NCBI RefSeq assembly: GCF_000715075.1
Contig: NC_134093.1
Coordinates: forward strand, 95,650,826 to 95,714,825
Reading direction: 5' to 3'
DNA: 64,000 nt
Source: Nicotiana tabacum
Lineage: Eukaryota > Streptophyta > Magnoliopsida > Solanales > Solanaceae
The translations under genes and the position numbers were made by a program. Below are positions 20,403 to 31,719 of this stretch, piece by piece; the stretch's first letter is position 1; every line of letters starts with the position of its first letter. The notes below the pieces were generated by a model. That model was not told where the DNA came from, made no database searches, and saw nothing but the letters and a program-made list of their open reading frames with translations.

Positions 20403-23368
20403 TCAACCATGAACCAGTTTCTTGACTACTGCAGCCATATATTTGCCCTGATATTCTGCTACTGCCAGCTCGGTTTCAGTAGCTTTTCTCGAACCATCTC
20501 CAGCAAATACACCAGCACCATACGGCGAACCTCCTCGGATGGAGTCCATATCGAACATATCAGCTCCGAACGTATAGCCAATTGGAACAAAGAGCATTCC
20601 ATGGTGTGCTAGTTGGGTGATTGCTGTCCAACTGCGCGGATTAACTCATTTTTTAGTAACCCGTCCAAGTTTATAGGAGTTGAATTATGAAGCTTATTTG
20701 ACTTAATAGGTAGTGTTGTGTTGAACTTAGGCATACTCACATATAAAATCAAATTGTGATCTATATAGTTAGACGTCAACTCAATACACAAAAATTATGA
20801 ACAAATAAAAACATTTAAATAGGGACAGAGCCAGTGTACATGTTACGCGTTCGGCCGAATCCAGTAACTTTAGTTTAAATTATGTATTTATCTTAAGAAA
20901 TCCATTGAATGTGTTTAAATTCTTATTTTAGAATCCACTAACTTAAAAGAACTAGAATTCTAAACCCAGTAACTTCAAATTCTGACTCCGCCATTGCATT
21001 TAAACATCTAATGAGATAGAGTAATCTATAAAGAGAATGAGTGGAGCTTACGCAGTGGTTTCTTGTCCACCTCCTTGACTCCCAGTACTTACAAAAAACC
21101 CAGCAGGTTTTCCAGCAAGCTTCTGTTCCTTCCACAAAAGTCCAGTTGAATCAAAGAACGCCTTCATTTGAGCCGCCATGCAACCATATCTATGTGGACG
21201 AATCCAAGGTTTAATGTTAGTAGATTCAGAACGAGTGTGATATTGTTTGTATGTATATATAGTTTGAGCCAACAAATGAACTCAGCTGAACTAGGGATGG
21301 CAAATCAACCTTTTCTTAAGTATCTCGTCCAAGTTTAAATGTGTTGAGTTATGACCTATTTGTTGATTTGACTCAACAGATAGAACCCGAAATGGCTTAT
21401 CAAAGGGTTCAAAATAGTATAACCCAAGGGTTCAAAATGCGACAGAAGTTCAAACATACAAAATTAATTTGAGATTGAGAATTATATAAATTTGGAAGAA
21501 CTTAGCTAATATTGAGAAAATTACATTAGTTTTCTTTGTCAAAAAGAAACTAAAAACGGAAAAAAGAAGTTAGGCCTCATTTGTTTACACTTAATGGAGG
21601 TATGAATCTTAATCATTCAAATCTGCGTTTGTTTTCAAAGTCTGAATCTTAATTATTCAGATCTTAATTGTTAAGCTGTTTTTTTTTTTTTTACTTCACA
21701 ACCACTTAATGAGTCTGTATCATTAAGATCTATAACAGAGACTTAATTTCACTAAGATGCTATCATCCATATTCATTATTAACTGCCGCCACCGTCTACC
21801 ATTATCAACAACCACCATGCCACCCACTACCACCATCATCCTCAATCTTAGCCGCCACCATTGTCGACTACCACCACCCACCATCCCCACCACTCCCACC
21901 ACCATCATTAACGACAACCAATACTCATCCACCTCAACTGCCACAACTAACCATCCCATCACCATCAACAAACATAGTTGGCACTGCCCATCATTATAAA
22001 CTACCACCACCTACCATCATCTTCCTCAATCACAACTACCACCACCACCACCACCATCATCCTCAATCATAATAGCTACCACTACCAATCACCACTGGCT
22101 ACTACCCTAAACTGCCACCAACCACTGCTTTTAATTGGTATTCACAAGCACTACCGTTAGCCATCACCACCAACAACTATCATATTTTAAAAAGCTATAT
22201 ATTTAAGAGATGTAATATTAGATTAATTAGTATTTTATTTGAATTTTATGTTTATTAATTTTCAAATAAATATAAATTTTATACATTCAGATGTTAAAAA
22301 TCAAAGAATCTTAATTATTTAGTATTCAGATCTTAATACACATTTTAATATTCAGGCGTGTATTCAGATTCAGACGTCTTAATCTTAAAAAAAAAACAAA
22401 TGAGGCCTTAGATCATGCTGGGCGGACTGAAATATGACCCATTATTTGATCAAAACTACTCAAATAAACTTCGGGCTTGTTGGGTCATGGCCCGTTTATT
22501 AATTTGACAAGCCCAAATTCGTCCCAACTCACAAATTTGCTACCTTAATATACATATATATCAAGCCCAAAGCCACTGATACAGGTGCTTTTAGGCCTCT
22601 AAATTTTGGGCTCCCATTTTTTTAGCTAAGTAGATTTTATGTCTAATGTTCTTCAAAAACTACATAATATTTTTAAGTAAAATTACTCGATTTTTATTAA
22701 AAATGAAACGAGAACATTTTAAGTTATATTGTCAACTGAAAAAATATAGAAGAAATTGATTAAAAATTTGTTAACAACTTGCATCTCAAAAGCTAAAAAA
22801 ATAGAGTTCAATTATATTGTCATTTGAAAGATTCCTTTTTTCTCTTATTAAGGCCTTTTAACAAAATTTTGCTTTAGGCCACACATTTTGTTAACCTGCC
22901 ATATATACTACTTTTTTTTTTTCCATACGTATGTATATAGTTGGAGCAGAAAACAATAAATTCAATTGAAGCCATGGAACGTCAGAAATCCGCCTATACA
23001 TACCTGGTGGGAAACCCAAACAAGAATCCATCAGCATCAACAAGCTCCAATGGGGATGGTAACTCAAGAATGGTGTCATCCTTAGGAGGAACCTGCATTT
23101 GGACAAGAACATCCTCAGACAATGTTTCAGGGACTCTATATAGTAACCCTTCTACTCCATCCACTGTGCCTACTCCTTTCTTCATTCTCTTTGCTAAGCT
23201 CTCCACGTGTCCATACATTGAATAAAACACAATGAAGACTTTAAGATTCTTGGTCGGAGAAGTTACTGTTGTGTCTGCTGCAGTGGATTTTGTAGCAGAA
23301 TTTGCATATTTGTTTGTGGTTTTGGTAATCTTGTTCTTGCTAGGAAAACATCCACCTCCTTTTCCCAT
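20403..23368 (-). CDS. FQR1-like: NAD(P)H:quinone oxidoreductase, FQR1/WrbA family, three exons
   Basis: Join on the minus strand: exon 1 23368-23004, exon 2 21189-21052, exon 3 20631-20403. The lengths 365+138+229 give 732 nt, so 243 residues plus TGA. All junctions are GT...AG and splitting codons restores R122 and A168. The product is a flavodoxin-fold FMN enzyme that reduces quinones by two electrons, avoiding semiquinones. Residues 43-60 hold the first strand and FMN phosphate loop (YSMYGH at 49-54). [16 protein letters not shown] (118-133) and [10 protein letters not shown] (156-165) are further flavin-binding segments. [15 protein letters not shown] is at 202-216. The ~40-residue N-terminal extension starts [10 protein letters not shown], as in the longer plant isoforms (Arabidopsis At4g36750 type). 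A lipid anchor at Gly2/Cys7 is possible but not shown. The start is the first ATG of the open frame. Nothing appears broken. Intron 1 (21190-23003) carries transposons. Confidence 0.93.
21573..22407. mobile_element. Harbinger/Tourist-like MITE in intron 1
   Basis: The ends are inverted copies: GGCCTCATTTGTTT on the left and AAACAAATGAGGCC on the right. Both are flanked by TTA (21570-21572 and 22408-22410), the 3-bp target duplication of PIF/Harbinger elements. The subterminal sequence also pairs (GAATCTTAATTATTCAGATC and relatives). The interior is a long CCA/ACC-rich degenerate triplet repeat and codes for nothing. Confidence 0.85.
21780..22170. repeat. Degenerate CCA/CAT triplet repeat
   Basis: About 390 bases dominated by ACC, CAC and ATC triplets with interspersed TTA. 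It lies wholly inside the MITE. On the gene's sense strand it reads as TGG/GGT repeats, so the primary transcript would carry a long GGU-rich segment. Confidence 0.8.
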
Positions 23369-23997
23369 GTTTTTTTTTTCTGAATTGAAAAGCAGAAATT
23401 GAGGAGCTATTTAAGGTGGTAGATTAGGATGTAACTAGAATGGATTTAAATTATATACTAATATTATATAGGTATTTACTAAGTGGGCATTGGAAAGTTG
23501 TTTAAATTCTTGTTATCTGCTGAATCAATGGGAAAACAAAGGCATAATGATATTTCCATTTTATACCAAACAAAGAAAAGGAATAAAATTTAAGTCACCT
23601 TAAAGAAGAAAATGCTACATACCATTTCTGGCTGAGTTCATTTCTGTCATAATTAACCACTAACCCTATTCACACACATCCCACTTATCATCACTGCCAT
23701 AATAATTTTCATCATATTCTCCTAACTCCGGTCTTAGGTGGCCAGTCTTCATAAGTTTTCTCTCCGAATTTAACTTTTATACACCAATAATTCTAAATAA
23801 CGCATATCTTATTAGTTTATTAAAAACAAATTACAGATAATAATTAATAATATTTTTAGATAGTAAATATATGTTGCTATATGATAGAGAAATGGACCTT
23901 CAGCTTAACTCAATCTCAAAAATTAGCTCAAGAGGTGGAGATTGTACAACACTAAGAAAATAAATCACCACCCCACCCACCAATGTGAGACTCAACA
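23369..23997 (-). promoter_or_regulatory. Upstream region of the quinone reductase gene
   Basis: On the minus strand a short A-rich leader precedes the ATG at 23368. CTTAAATAGC about 50 bases upstream is the best TATA-like word. I cannot place the transcription start and see no specific operator. From about 23880 outward the sequence looks like retroelement remnant, so the proximal promoter may be only about 500 bp. Confidence 0.35.
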
Positions 23998-24093
23998 CTC
24001 CCCTCAACCCGCACGCCAGGACTAAATATCTGGAACTCGACAATCTCAGATGAAACAAGAAATGGATTGAGTCTCGCTCTGATACCATGATAA
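23998..24093 (-). mobile_element. Possible small LTR-element remnant (TRIM-like)
   Basis: On the minus strand TGGTATCAGAGC (about 24077-24089) is an initiator-tRNA primer-binding site. Roughly 80 bases later comes GTTGAGGGGAG followed by TGTTGAGTCTCACATTGG (ending about 23981), which looks like a polypurine tract and LTR start. Such a short internal region fits a TRIM. I could not match two LTRs, so this is tentative. Confidence 0.4.
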
Positions 24094-24612
24094 ATTCTGA
24101 TTCTATTCTACAAATATGATGAAGAGAGACAGAGAGGAAAATGAATTGAGAGAAGAAAATTACCTACTTCTCATTATCTAAAATGTAACACCGATAGAAC
24201 TGAGAACTATGTATATACATATATAATATGATTATATTTTTTGCTCAAATCAGTGGGTCCCCATTATTTACATATAGGCATAAATCTATTTTTAAGACTT
24301 GGTTGGCAAAGAATACTTGGTAGAGAATCATTCTTGGTGACCAACTATGAAATAAGCGGAGGAGAATTGTTTCCAACTTAGCAACTTGCTTTTGTGAACT
24401 TGTTTGTTCCTATAAGTAAAGTGATGCTCTTCCTTTATGAATGCACCAATAAGATTTGAGAACTCATATCTTGTATTTCTTTCTTCTCCTTTATTGAGAG
24501 TATCTTGTAAGAGAGTTGAGTGTTAGGAAACACTTGTATGAACCTTTTCTTTGGAGTGATCTTTGTGAGATTATTCTCCGGGGTATTTAGGATTAATTAG
24601 AGTACTTACTCT
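24094..24612. other. Intergenic left flank of copia A
   Basis: No gene is seen. Sequence such as CTTTGGAGTGATCTTTGTGAG before 24612 resembles the tail of an LTR, so copia A may have landed in an older element, but no boundary can be drawn. Confidence 0.35.
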
Positions 24613-25519
24613 TGTTGGAATTTTAAGCTTATGTAGCTTAAAGATGGTGAATGAGAAATGGAGGAAAAATAAAATATTTGAGTTTCCCTCCTTGGCAAGG
24701 GACATTGTCCCATATTGGAGGGAGTTTCCCTCCTTGGCAAAGGGACATTGTCCCATATTGGAGGAAGAAAAGGCTTTTGATGGATATATATATAATTGCT
24801 CTTCTTCTAACTCTTAAAGAGTTAAGAAGAAGGCAAGCCTCGCGCCGTCGTCGTCGTCGCTCGCTCGGCTCGGCTTCGGCTTCGGCGATTCGAATTTGGA
24901 TTTGGTCAAAAATTGATTGATTAATCTTTTTGGACAAAATTTCTTTCAATTATTTAATTATTTAATTAAATAATTAACAAAAAATTCAATCCGAAATAAC
25001 CCATGACCCGTGACCCGGTCCGGTCAGGCCCGTTTTCTTTCTCGGATTATTTTAAATCCGTTTTCCCGCAATATTTCAAACAACCTGTTCCAATAGCCAT
25101 GGCTGTTTCTGAAAGGTTGCAAACCTTTTCAGAAACAATGCCAGCAACTCTATAAATATACTTTGAATCCAAAAATCTTTCCTTACGAAATTTTTTGATC
25201 TTCTTCTTCTTTTCCTGCACAAAAATTCCAGTGTGTTTTACAGCCTTCGAGTGGCTCACTGTTCACCGACGTTTTTGGTACCAACACTCCGGTGAGTTAA
25301 ATCATTCTATCCTGAGAGAATATATTCCAACACCTCGGGTACTTGAGGGGAATAATTTTCTTAAGGACATACTGTGTATTCAGTGGGCTCGATTTGTTCT
25401 TATACCGTTTTTCCAGAATTTATTTCGTTAAACAAGTATTACTAACTTTCTGTTTTGTTTATATATTTCAGAAAGTTTAATGGTTTAATTATTTATTACA
25501 ACAATCCAGATTTATAACA
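24613..25519 (+). repeat. 5' LTR of copia A
   Basis: This 907-bp LTR starts TGTTGGAATTTTAAGC and ends ATTTATAACA. TATATATATAATT near 24784 is the likely TATA box. It contains a 44-bp tandem duplication (24679-24764) that the 3' LTR has only once, which accounts for the length difference. GTCGTCGTCGTCG near 24850 is also longer here than in the 3' LTR. Confidence 0.92.
24679..24764 (+). repeat. Tandem duplication in 5' LTR of copia A
   Basis: GAGTTTCCCTCCTTGGCAA through CCCATATTGGAG occurs twice in direct succession. The second copy has AAAGGG where the first has AAGGG. The 3' LTR has one copy (30399-30441). Confidence 0.9.
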
Positions 25520-25813
25520 ATCTTAAGGAAATTATTTTATTATATTCTGTATTTTGTTTGTGGAGATTAAAACCTGGGTGGTTTTCTACTCCTTCTGAAT
25601 TTTACTATTCTGATTTGAAGATATAAAAATTTCATCAGAGTATTAAAATTCAGAAAACGATTTGAAAAACATAAAAACTTCATCGTTTTCTGTGAAACAG
25701 TATATAAAAACTTCGGTTTTATTTATTATACATACTGTTTGTTGTTAATAACAATATTGTTTAATGTTTTGGTTTTGCCATTAATTGAACTCTTCTGTTG
25801 TTTATAGTGAGAA

Positions 25814-26676
25814 ATGACAACGAATAACAGAAATTCTTCTGCGACTGTTGCGGCAACGACGATAGCCTCGTCAAGCCGGACTGCTGTTCCACCGGCAGAG
25901 AAACCGGAGAAATTTTTCGGAGCCAACTTCAAAAGGATGGCAGCAAAGGGTGTTCTTCTGGCTTACCACACTTGGTATGCAGAAATTCACTAGTGAAGAA
26001 CCTCCAGTGCCTGCTGCGGACATGCCGGACAACGAAAAATTCATGATTATTGAGGCGTGGAAGCAGGCAGATTTTCTTTGCAAAGGCTATATCTTAAGCT
26101 CTTTAGAGGATGACTTGTACAATGTCTACAGTGCGATGAATACTTCGAAAGAATTATGGGACGCACTTGAGAAGAAGTACAAGACTGAAGATGCATGCTT
26201 GAAGAAGTTCGTGGTTGCCAAGTTTCTAGACTATAAAGTGATAGATAACAAAACTGTTGGAACCCAAGTTCAGGAGCTTCAACTTATTTTTCATGACCTT
26301 ATTGCTGAAGGTATGGTTGTGAATGAAGCATTTCAAGTGGCTGCAATGATTGAAAAATTACCTCATTCGTAGAGAGATTTCAAGAACTATCTTAAGCACA
26401 AGCGCAAATAAATGAAGTTGGAAGATCTTGTGATTCGTCTCAAGATTGAGGAAGACAAAAAAATAGCCGAGAAGAAGTCTCGTGAAAATTCAACGATCAT
26501 GGGAGCTAATATCGTTGAGGAGACTGTTCCAAAAAGTAAGAAGAGAAAGAGGTCTTCTGGACAGACTAAGGAGCAGAACAAAAAGAAATTCAAAGGCAGC
26601 TGCTACAATTGTGGAAAAACCGGTCACAAAGCCCCTGATTGTCGTCTCCCGAAAAAGTATAAGAAGAAGGGATAGG
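25814..26676 (+). pseudogene. gag of copia A
   Basis: The ATG at 25814 opens MTTNNRNSSATVAATTIASS. A one-base insertion near 25935 (AAAAGGATGG) shifts the frame; afterwards comes LTTLGMQKFTSEEPPVPAAD, then the UBN2-type gag domain with EAWKQADFLCKGYILSSL and ELWDALEKKYKTEDACLKKF. A TAG at about 26370 replaces a conserved Trp codon and a TAA at about 26409 follows. The nucleocapsid zinc knuckle CYNCGKTGHKAPDC is intact at about 26603-26642, after a lysine-rich stretch. The frame ends at TAG (26674). It encodes the particle protein of the family but cannot give a full product. Confidence 0.85.
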
Positions 26677-26684
26677 CTAACATA

Positions 26685-27794
26685 GTGGAGAAGAATGATG
26701 ACATTGATGATCTGTGTGTAATGCTTTCGGAATGCAACCTAGTTGGAAATCCGAAGGAGTGGTGGATTGACTTTGGAGCCACTCGACATGTTTGTGCTGT
26801 CAAGGAAGCATTTGCGACTTACTCTACTGTTGGTCCCAAAGAAGAGCTTTCCATGGGAAATACTGCAACAGCCAAAATTTAAGGTTATGGGAAGATATTC
26901 CTGAAGATAACTTTCTGCAAGGTGTTAACGCTTAACAATGTTCTTCATGTTCCTACTATTAGGAAGAATTTAGTTTCTACTTCTTTACTTGTTAAGAATG
27001 GATTCAAATGTGTATTTGTTTCTGATAAAGTTGTTGTAAGCAAGAATGAAATGTATGTTGGAAAGGGCTACCTCACAGAGGGTCTCTTCAAACTAAATGT
27101 AATGGTTGTTGACAGTATGAATAAAATTTTAGCTTCTTCTAATTTATTGGAGTCAAATGATTTATGGCATATTCGTTTAGGACATGCCAATTACAAAGCC
27201 TTGCGGAAGTTAATTAATTTAGAAGTATTGCCTAAATTCAAGTGTAATAAATCAAAATGTCAAATATGTGTTGAGTCTAAGTTTGTAAAACATCCTTATA
27301 AGTCTATTGAAAGGAATTCAAATCCTTTAGACTTAATTCATACTGACATTTGTGATATAAAGTCGACACTATCTCGAGGTGGGAAAAAGTATTTTATTAC
27401 TTTTATTGATGATTGCACTCGATATTATTATATTTATTTACTTAATAGTAAGGATGGAGCAATTGAAGCATTTAAGCAATACAAGAATGAAGTGAAGAAT
27501 CAATTGAATAAAAAGATCAAAATGATTAGAAGTGATAGGGGTGGAGAATATGAATCTCCGTTTGCAAAAATATGTTCGGAATATGGAATTATCCATCAAA
27601 CTACTACACCTTACACACCTCAATCCAATGAAATTGTGAAAAGGAAAAACCGAACATTAAAGGAAATAATAAATTCTTTATTAATAAGTTCCGGATTACC
27701 GCAGAGTTTGTGGGGCGAAGCTATCCTTACAGGTAACCGAATACTTAACAGAGTACCCCACAGCAAAACGCAATCTATTCCATATGAAAAATGA
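26685..27794 (+). pseudogene. Protease and integrase of copia A
   Basis: The protease site reads WWIDFGATRHVC (about 26760-26795) where the family has D-S-G-A-T, so Ser is Phe. A TAA at 26880 interrupts. The frame from 26922 holds the gag-pre-integrase zinc region (LWHIRLGHANYKAL, then CQICVESK) and the integrase core with LIHTDICDI, RSDRGGEYES and then SNEIVKRKNRTLKE. The third catalytic residue, Glu in the family pattern N-G-x-x-E-R, is Lys (AAA, 27639-27641). The frame stops at 27794 and the pol linker to about 28160 is shifted. Confidence 0.85.
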
Positions 27795-28164
27795 AAAGGA
27801 AGAAAACCCAACTTGAAATATTTCAAAGTGTGGGGGTGTCTAGCAAAGGTACAAGTTCCTTTACCTAAAGGGTTAAAATCGGACCAAAACATGTTGATTG
27901 CATTTTCATTGGATATGCTACAAACAGTAAAGCATGTCGATTTTTGGTTCATAAATCCGATAATCCCGAAATTCACGTTAATACGGTAATGGAATCAGAT
28001 AATGCTGAATTCTTTGAAAGCATCTATCCATATGAAACTGAATGTGAGTCGTTAAGTGAAAGACCTAAATGACCTCGGGAAGAACCAAAGGAAAATACTC
28101 CAAGTATAGAAGATGAAGGCGTAGCAAACGTCAAAGAACATCTACTTCCTTTGGACCAGATTTT

Positions 28165-29738
28165 GTGACATTCTTGCTTGAAAATGAGCCTCAAACTTTT
28201 AAAGCAGCTATGTCATCTTCTGATTCAGCGTTTTGGAAAGAGGCAGTCAATAGTGAGATTCAATCAATTTTGGATTACCATACTTGGGAATTGGTAGATC
28301 TTCCTATGGGAAATAAGCCTTTAGGTTCGAAATGGATCTTTAAACGGAAAGTGAAAGCTGATGGTACTATTGACAAATATAAGGCAAGACTTGTTGTCAA
28401 AGGTTATAGACAAAAGGAAGGCCTTGATTACTTTGACACTTACTCGCCAGTAACGAGGATAACATATATTAGGGTGTTAGTGGCATTAGCGCCCGTGTAT
28501 GATCTTGAAATCCATCAAATGGATGTTAAAACAGCTTTTTTAAATGGAGAATTAGAGGAAGAGATTTACATGGAACAACCTGAAGGTTTTGTGGTTCCTG
28601 GTAAAGAAAAGAAAGTGTGCAAACTTGTTAAGTCGCTTGATGGACTTAAACAAGCACCCAAACAATGGCATGCCAAATTTGACCAAACAATGTTGGCAAG
28701 TGGGTTTAAAATCAACGAGTGCGACAAATGTGTTTAAATTAAAAATACTCCAGGTCATGAAGTCATTGTTTGTTTATATGGTGATGACATGTTGATAATG
28801 AGCAAAAACATGGCAGATATAAATGTTACTAAGCGCATGTTGGCTAGCAAATTCGATATGAAAGACTTAGGAGTTGCTGATGTGATCTTAGGAATCAGAA
28901 TTCACAAGACTCTACAAGGTCTAGCATTATCACAGTCTCACTACATTGAAAAGGTACTTGACAAGTTCAAGTATTTGGATTTCAAAATTGCCAAGACTCC
29001 AATTGACGTGAGTTATGCACTTCAAAAGAATGAAGGTGAAAGTGACTCACAACTGGACTATGCAAGAGTATTGGAAAGTTTGATGTATATCATGAATTGT
29101 ACGCGACCAGATATAGCATGTGCTATTAGTAAACTGAGTCGGTTTACAAGTAATCCCAATCACATACATTGGATGGCAATGAAACGAGTTTTGGGGTATC
29201 TCAAACATATCCAAAATTACGCTTTGCATTATAACAAATATCCCTCCGTGATCGAGGGATATAGTGATGTAAATTGGATCACTGGATCATATGAAGTTAA
29301 ATCCACAAGTGGATATGTTTTCACAATTGGGGGTGAAGCAGTGTCTTGAAAATCATCCAAACAAACATACATCGCCCGTTCTACAATGGAATCTGAATTC
29401 ATAGCTTTTGATAAGGCCGGTGAAGAAGCTGAATGGCTCCAGAATTTCTTGGAAGATATTCCATTTTGGCCCAAACCTTTAGCACCTATTTGTATACATT
29501 GTGATAGTCAAGCGGCAATAGGTAGGGCAGAGAGCGTTATGTATAACGGAAAATCTCGTCATATATGACGGAGACACAATACCGTTAGACAACTACTCTC
29601 TAGTGGTGTTATCACAATTGACTACGTAAAGTCAAGAGATAACGTGTCGGATCCACTTACAAAAGGCCTATCTAGAGAGGTAGTTGAAAGATCATCAAAG
29701 GGAATGGGGTTAAGGTCTAGGACAAGTTATCATGGCGG
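28165..29738 (+). pseudogene. Reverse transcriptase and RNase H of copia A
   Basis: RT begins FWKEAVNSEIQSILDYHTWE and includes KARLVVKGYRQKEGLDYFDT, HQMDVKTAFLNGELEEEIYM and SLDGLKQAPKQWH. A TAA at 28735-28737 splits it just before the palm motif CLYGDDMLI (28771-28797), where copia elements usually have YVDD. RNase H follows: VLGYLKHIQNYALHY, GYSDVNWITGS, a TGA at 29347-29349 in place of Trp, FIAFDKAGEEAEWLQ, IHCDSQAAIGRA, a TGA near 29568 and finally KSRDNVSDPLTKGLSREVVE. The protein would reverse-transcribe the element RNA and degrade the template. The three in-frame stops abolish it. Confidence 0.88.
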
Positions 29739-30333
29739 TAACTCTACCTAGCAGACTAGAGATCCCACGAGCTAGGTTCAAAGAGATCAAACAAAGTTAT
29801 GAATGACGGTTCAACATTGTCAAATAACTCAACTCATTCTCGTGATGAAGACAATGTTCAGAAATCGAGGTAAAACATTAAGGCTTTTTGATGAGTCAAC
29901 AAAGCTTAAAGATTTTTTAATAATTTGCTAAGTCTGGCAGGATATGACCAGATAGTGTGTCTATAAGATTACGCATTTAGAAATCACCTATGTGAGTGTG
30001 AAATGTAAGCCGCTTCAAGGGGAATGAAAGTAAAGGCCCATTCTCTAACCACTCATGATACCAGGCGGTGTTCATGGCTGAAACGAACACAACCGTGAGA
30101 ACCATAGATGGTTAAGGATTGATTGTGTGACTTATGTTGTCTAGGTATACAACAAAGCTCAACGGTTCAAAGATATAAAATCTACCGATTGACCGAGTAT
30201 ATCCGATATAAGTTCACTACGGAAAGTTCAAAGGAAAACCTACTTATCCAGATGCAATTAATTCTTGCATGTAAAACACACACGCGTCCGTGCATTCCTT
30301 TATTTTATAGCCATTCCCATTCATGTGGGAGAT
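29739..30333 (+). other. 3' untranslated region of copia A
   Basis: Non-coding sequence between the RNase H end and the 3' LTR. It ends with TTCATGTGGGAGA, the likely polypurine tract, just before 30334. Short ATG frames here (for example 30123-30347) have no family features. Confidence 0.7.
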
Positions 30334-31196
30334 TATTGGGATTTTAAACTTGTGTAGCTTAAAGAGAGTGAATGAGAAATGGAGGAAAAATGAAATATTT
30401 GAGTTTCCCTCCTCGGCAAAGGGACATTGTCCTATATTGGAGGAAGAAAAGGCTTTTGATGGGTATATATATAATTGCTCTTCTTCTAGCTCTTAAAGAG
30501 TTAAGAAGAAGGCAAGCTTCACGCCGTCATCGTCGCTCGCTCGGCTCGGCTTCGGCTTCGGCGATTCGGATTTGGATTTGGATTTGGTCAAAGATTGATT
30601 GATTAATCTTTTTGGACAAAATTCCTTTCAATTATTTAATTAATTAATTAACGAAAAATTCAATCTGGAATAACCCATGACCCGCGACCCGGTCCGGTCA
30701 GGCCCGTTTTCTTTCCCGAATTATTTTAAATCCGTTTTCCTGCAATATTTCAAACAACCTGTTCCAACAACCATGGCTGTTTCTGAAAGTTGCAAACCTT
30801 TTCAGAAACAATGCCAGCAACTCTATAAATATACTTTGAATCCTAGAATCTTTCCTTACGAAATTTTCTGATCTTCTTCTTCTTCTTCTTCTGCACAAAA
30901 ATTCTAGTGTGTTTTACAGCCTTCGAGTGGCTCGCTGTTCACCGGCGTTTTTGGTACCAACACTCCGGTGAGTTAAATCGTTCTATCCTGGGAGGATATA
31001 TTCCAGCACCTCGGGTACTTGAGGGGAATAATTTTCTTAAGGACACACTGTATATTCAATGGGCTCGATTTATTCTTATACTATTTTTTCCAGAATTTAT
31101 TTCGTTAAACAAGTATTACTAACTTTCTGTTTTGTTTATATATTTCAGAAAGTTTAATGGTTTAATTGTTTATTACAGCAATCTAGATTTATAACA
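30334..31196 (+). repeat. 3' LTR of copia A
   Basis: 863 bp, aligned throughout with the 5' LTR. It starts TATTGGGATTTTAAAC, so the terminal TG of the 5' copy has become TA, and ends ATTTATAACA. It has a single copy of the 44-bp unit and a longer CTTCTT run near 30875. It is followed by the ACTCT target duplication. Confidence 0.92.
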
Positions 31197-31719
31197 ACTC
31201 TAATTCTATATTCTCTTTTATCAGTGAATTTGCGCCTCATCCTTGTGAACGTAGGTCACATTAATCGAACTACGTTAAATTTGTGTCTGCTTCATATGCT
31301 TTAATTTTCCGCTATTATCAACTTGAATTGTCTTTTTATTGTCATTATAATGTTGTTTGGTTAAATTTCATATTACACAAGATTTTCATCCTAACAAATT
31401 AGGATTAGAGTTGGATCTAATCGGGATAGTTTCAATAACCAATCTGACTCTAAAAAAGACTTATGTTGAGAAATTTAACTGAAATGCAAACTTCGGATGT
31501 GGCAATTAAAGATAAAAGTTATCCTAATTCAGGATGGCTTAGATATGACACTTTAAGGAAAAGAGAAGAAACCAAATAAAATAACGAGAAGTTTACCGTA
31601 AGAGACAAAAAATCAAAATCATGTATCATTTTAAATCTCTCAAATGAGGTTTGTATATATTTTGTATGTGGTGTGTGTTTCTTCCTCTCTAAAATTCCAA
31701 TCAAAACTTTCTCTCTTAA

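Larger units (their letters stand above)
21290..22550. mobile_element. Possible hAT-like MITE in intron 1, split by another MITE
   Basis: The left edge CTAGGGATGGCAAATCAACC is typical of plant hAT-like MITEs. The right edge CAAATTTGCTACCTTAA is an imperfect inverted match. Both arms contain related GGGTTC/ATGACCC-rich sequence, and the Harbinger-like element sits between them. I could not confirm an 8-bp target duplication, so the boundaries are approximate. Confidence 0.4.
24613..31196 (+). mobile_element. Copia element A, structurally complete, inactive
   Basis: A 6,584-bp Ty1-copia element with two LTRs (24613-25519, 30334-31196), flanked by the exact 5-bp duplication ACTCT (24608-24612 and 31197-31201). 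Between them lie gag, protease, integrase, RT and RNase H in copia order on the plus strand. The coding region has one frameshift near 25935, another after 27794, and at least seven in-frame stops. The integrase catalytic Glu is replaced. No standard primer-binding site follows LTR 1. Confidence 0.93.

Noticed and set aside
21723..22160. 80-95-codon Thr/Pro-rich and Trp/Gly/Val-rich frames in intron 1
   Set aside because: These are translations of the CCA/TGG triplet repeat inside a MITE.
30123..30347. 74-codon frame before the 3' LTR of copia A
   Set aside because: It lies in the retroelement 3' untranslated region and has no conserved features.
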